Origin: CAINVV01 sp037129695
GTDB taxonomy: Bacteria > Bacteroidota > Bacteroidia > Bacteroidales > Prolixibacteraceae
DNA: 17,485 nt
Reading direction: 5' to 3'
Assembly (NCBI GenBank): GCA_037129695.1
Contig: JBAXUL010000086.1
Span: 1 to 17,485, forward strand
Below, piece by piece: positions 14,966-17,485 of this stretch. A model generated the notes under the pieces. The model saw nothing but the letters and a program-made list of their open reading frames with translations. It was not told where the DNA came from and ran no database searches. Position numbers and translations under genes: made by a program. How positions within the stretch are numbered: position 1 is the first letter of the stretch; each line of letters starts with the position of its first letter.

Positions 14966-17131
14966 TCAGATATTCGTCCGTGATTCGATGCTGTTGACAT
15001 CCACCCCCAGCAAAAGGAATTCATTTTTCTTATCCAGCAACATTTTAGAAAAAAGCGGATTCACATCTCCTTCTTCGTTGCGTGTGATAAAGCCAAATTC
15101 TGTGCGGGACAGCAGATTGGCAAACCAAAGGGTTTGTGTCGCATGAACCAGATCAGGCGCGATACGCGAATCGCTTTCTGGCGCCAACACACCTTTCTCT
15201 CCATCACCAAATCTTAGGCCAACGCAGTTGTAAAGTAATTCCCCAAGGTCATCGTATTGGTGTTCATTGATCCAGGTATGCAGGTAGGTGGCAACGAAAA
15301 TGATGTACCTGCAAAGATCTTTCAGATTCTGAATGTCTTCCTGGCTGACCTCTTCGGATCCATTGTTTCTGGTGACGCGTGAAATGGCCTTCAGTTCACC
15401 TCCTGATGTTTCTCTTTTCAGTGATGGATTGAAACTGTATTTGAAGAAGTAGTACTCCATGCGATCGATGGCTTGTTTTTTCTCCTCCGGACTGAGTTTT
15501 TCCATGGCACCTCCTGACATAAATACCTTGACGCTGTGCTCCACCAGATCATTGGAGAAACAGTAAATTTCGAACCAATTTCTGCATATTTCCTCCAGAT
15601 TTACATCGATAAAGTTGTCCACATATTGACCGGTGATCTCCCAAAATAATTTATCGGATTTCGCCAAATCGTGGGCTTCGCTGATCGGTATCATCGGCTG
15701 ATAATTTTTCCAGTCCTGCGCTCCCAGCAGATCCGTGACCCTTTGTGCAAGTCCTTTTTTTGTCAGCGCAGTGGCTTCCGGAAGAAAATCCGTTAATAGC
15801 AGCTTGTCTGCTGAGTGATTAATCAGGACGACCTCCTTCAGGTGAGGGAGCATAAGAGTGGCAATGGGATTGATTCTCAAATTTCGATAGGCTGCAATGG
15901 CATATTGTTCGGTGTTAAGATGAGTTCCCGTAAAATGCTCGTCAATTTCAGCCGATACACCTCCGTTGACTCTGGCAATTCTTTTGGCGTATTCCCAATC
16001 CTGCTTGTCGGCAGGGGTGAAGATCTTCCTGATTCCCGGATTTTTCTCGTAGGCATTCAATGGACCTGAAAGTACAATTTCCAAAGGCACCGGTAACCCA
16101 TCCGGTCTGATTTCCAGTTTGATTTCCGCATCAGGGAAGGCATAATCTGAATTGACATCATATTGGCAGGCTCCAAAATATTTAATCCAGAAATGACCGG
16201 CATGTAATTTGTCGGGCAAGAAAGCCCCCCGGTACATCCCGTTCATCAGCCTGTTTCCAAAATATTCGTCACTGCGTGTATAACCCGGCAATTTGCTTTC
16301 AATGCATCGGGTCAGGTTGATCGGGTAGTCATTTTGTATGGATTCAAGCGAGACCGATTCTGGCGCCAGCTGAATTTTGGCCAGATGGCTGAGTTTTGTC
16401 AATTCAAAAGGGATGATTTGTTCGGAAGCAGCATCACATCTCGCCTGAGAGTAATATTGGGGGGCATCCTTGTCATGATCTTTGATGACGACACGCGCAG
16501 TTGGGAAATCATCCCTGTACTCCCAGTAAAAGAGATGTATGTCTTGAAGGTGCAGATTTCCATCCGCTAAATCGTCCTTGTGAATGCGTATTCTTTTGAA
16601 CAGTTCCTGATGAGGATGGGGTTTGTCTTTCCTGAAAAAGATGTGAGTAGTCTGGTAAATTTCGATACACAGAAAACTGTTGCTCCATCTCTTTGCAGCA
16701 GACAGATCAAATTTTAATTCAAAATGGCCATCCTGACCGGTTAAATCAGTACTCAGTTTTCTCCACTTCAGCATTCTGCTTCTGGCCCAGAATTCAATCC
16801 TGATATGATGGATTGGTCTGGCACGATCAGCCTTTTTAGCAAATAGCAACTTTCCGGTGATGCTGTTTTCGTATTTTTTTCCATAGATTCTTTCAGGGCG
16901 GGGAAACAATTTTTGGCGCAGTTGTTGAAAAAAATCCCTGATCTTATTCTTCAACCAGTAAAGAAATTCAAGGAAAATGGTCACGGGACTCGAAATGATT
17001 TTTGAATGGCCCACTTCGAGATGATTGATGCTTTTTAATTTTGGGGTAAAAAAACTCCCCTTGTAGCCATATCTGATTCTGGTTTTGTTGCTGCAATCAC
17101 GAATGATTTCTTTAATTTCCTCGTGTTTCAT
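14966..17131 (-). CDS. Lipoxygenase-family protein with N-terminal transthyretin-like domain
   Basis: Lipoxygenases are non-heme iron enzymes that insert O2 into polyunsaturated fatty acids to give hydroperoxides. The 721-residue product keeps the complete ligand set. His399 and His404 lie in HFTGTHLNTEQYAIAAYR, which continues as LRINPIATLMLPHLKEVVLIN, the family's central signature. His618 and Asn622 lie in YLHTWINEHQYDD, and the terminal Ile721 is the last residue, as required. Upstream, IFTPADKQDWEYAKRIARVN (370-389) is also typical. In place of a PLAT domain, residues about 88-205 look like a transthyretin-like beta-sandwich (ITGKLLF, IRIEFW, TDLTGQDGHFELKFDL). Residues 45-66 are hydrophobic or amphipathic and could touch membrane. 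There is no standard signal peptide. The start at ATG 17131 is the first of the frame; regulation and substrate are unknown. Confidence 0.85.
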   Translation of the reverse strand: MKHEEIKEIIRDCSNKTRIRYGYKGSFFTPKLKSINHLEVGHSKIISSPVTIFLEFLYWLKNKIRDFFQQLRQKLFPRPERIYGKKYENSITGKLLFAKKADRARPIHHIRIEFWARSRMLKWRKLSTDLTGQDGHFELKFDLSAAKRWSNSFLCIEIYQTTHIFFRKDKPHPHQELFKRIRIHKDDLADGNLHLQDIHLFYWEYRDDFPTARVVIKDHDKDAPQYYSQARCDAASEQIIPFELTKLSHLAKIQLAPESVSLESIQNDYPINLTRCIESKLPGYTRSDEYFGNRLMNGMYRGAFLPDKLHAGHFWIKYFGACQYDVNSDYAFPDAEIKLEIRPDGLPVPLEIVLSGPLNAYEKNPGIRKIFTPADKQDWEYAKRIARVNGGVSAEIDEHFTGTHLNTEQYAIAAYRNLRINPIATLMLPHLKEVVLINHSADKLLLTDFLPEATALTKKGLAQRVTDLLGAQDWKNYQPMIPISEAHDLAKSDKLFWEITGQYVDNFIDVNLEEICRNWFEIYCFSNDLVEHSVKVFMSGGAMEKLSPEEKKQAIDRMEYYFFKYSFNPSLKRETSGGELKAISRVTRNNGSEEVSQEDIQNLKDLCRYIIFVATYLHTWINEHQYDDLGELLYNCVGLRFGDGEKGVLAPESDSRIAPDLVHATQTLWFANLLSRTEFGFITRNEEGDVNPLFSKMLLDKKNEFLLLGVDVNSIESRTNI

Positions 17132-17278
17132 TGTTGGTTGAGTTAGATTCCTGCCCTTGTAAACTACTCATGATGTGACTTTTCCATCAACAAGGCGCTT
17201 ATCCAAACAAACGAAAAATTTTAAATGATGTTACATTCTGTTCTGAACTTAATGGTTTTCCCCATTTTCAGTGGTCTC

Positions 17279-17321
17279 TTTTGAATTGGGCACCTTCTTT
17301 TTTATGAAACACAATTCAAAA
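17279..17321. repeat. 10-bp inverted repeat upstream of the lipoxygenase gene
   Basis: TTTTGAATTG (17279-17288) and CAATTCAAAA (17312-17321) are perfect reverse complements separated by 23 nt. The left arm extends as TTTTGAATTGG, which also occurs in the terminator hairpin at 14913-14923. It could be an operator, a leader hairpin or chance in AT-rich sequence. Confidence 0.45.
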
Positions 17322-17375
17322 ATCTTACCCTATTAAAATATTTTGAAAAAAATGATTGCATATTTGATTATTATT

Positions 17376-17383
17376 TATATTTG
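17376..17383 (+). promoter_or_regulatory. Candidate Bacteroidota promoter (-7 box TATATTTG)
   Basis: TATATTTG matches TAnnTTTG exactly. A TTG at 17356-17358, 17 nt upstream, could serve as the -33 element. The box lies 88 nt before the ATG at 17472, so it would drive the gene entering at the right edge. The region is very AT-rich, so a chance match is possible. Confidence 0.4.
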
Positions 17384-17471
17384 ATCCAAATAAATATAGG
17401 ATAAGTTGTATTTCATCCCGAATTCCCTTATCAATCCTTGGTATTGCAACCTGACCTAAGAATATGACATT

Positions 17472-17485
17472 ATGAAACGAGCATG
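17472..17485 (+). CDS. Possible start of a plus-strand gene, cut by the window edge
   Basis: ATG AAA CGA GCA and two more bases are visible. The start Met-Lys-Arg would suit a signal peptide, and a promoter-like box lies upstream at 17376-17383. The earlier ATG at 17464 stops after two further codons. Nothing can be said about the product. Confidence 0.3.

Larger units (their letters stand above)
17132..17471. other. Intergenic region upstream of the lipoxygenase gene
   Basis: This region lies between two divergent starts (lipoxygenase, minus; possible gene at 17472, plus). It contains an inverted repeat at 17279-17321 and a TATATTTG promoter-like box at 17376-17383 on the plus strand. No -7 box for the lipoxygenase was found on the minus strand, and no ORF of note. 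Confidence 0.6.

Overview
The window looks like a chromosomal segment of a member of the Bacteroidota. The evidence is indirect. There is a GH106-type rhamnosidase with sulfatases, a DUF1080-like domain, weak or absent Shine-Dalgarno sequences, TAnnTTTG-type -7 boxes in two intergenic regions, and AT-rich and CTTTGCG-type intergenic repeats. No rRNA, tRNA, CRISPR array or intact mobile element was found.

Left part (1-2080, minus strand): a compact queuosine module transcribed right to left, in the order precursor transporter (yhhQ), queC, queF. The genes overlap (TGATG between yhhQ and queC, 8 nt between queC and queF). The leader just before yhhQ folds as a very good candidate preQ1-I riboswitch, so the product of the pathway probably controls the operon. 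Downstream of queF there is a 55-nt repeat present twice.

Middle part (2091-13207, plus strand): a sulfated-rhamnoside and rhamnose utilisation region. It starts with the decayed C-terminal end of a sulfatase, then an exported GH106-like alpha-L-rhamnosidase, a very short signal-peptide-like ORF, and an intact exported sulfatase. After a gene-free, repeat-bearing gap come rhaT (L-rhamnose:H+ symporter), rhaA (L-rhamnose isomerase) and a class II aldolase resembling the aldolase half of bifunctional RhaD/SDR enzymes. An unusual exported protein joins a DUF1080-like beta-sandwich to a PHP/amidohydrolase-like domain. The likely logic is desulfation and release of rhamnose outside the cytoplasm, uptake by RhaT, isomerisation by RhaA and aldol cleavage. 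No rhamnulokinase gene lies in the window.

Right part (13431-17485): a Xaa-Pro aminopeptidase (plus strand) faces a lipoxygenase (minus strand) across a perfect 16-bp hairpin. The lipoxygenase keeps all five iron ligands, including the C-terminal Ile, but carries an N-terminal transthyretin-like beta domain. The window ends with a probable promoter and the first codons of another plus-strand gene.

The most interesting items are the lipoxygenase, the preQ1-I riboswitch, the frameshifted sulfatase remnant and the DUF1080/PHP fusion.
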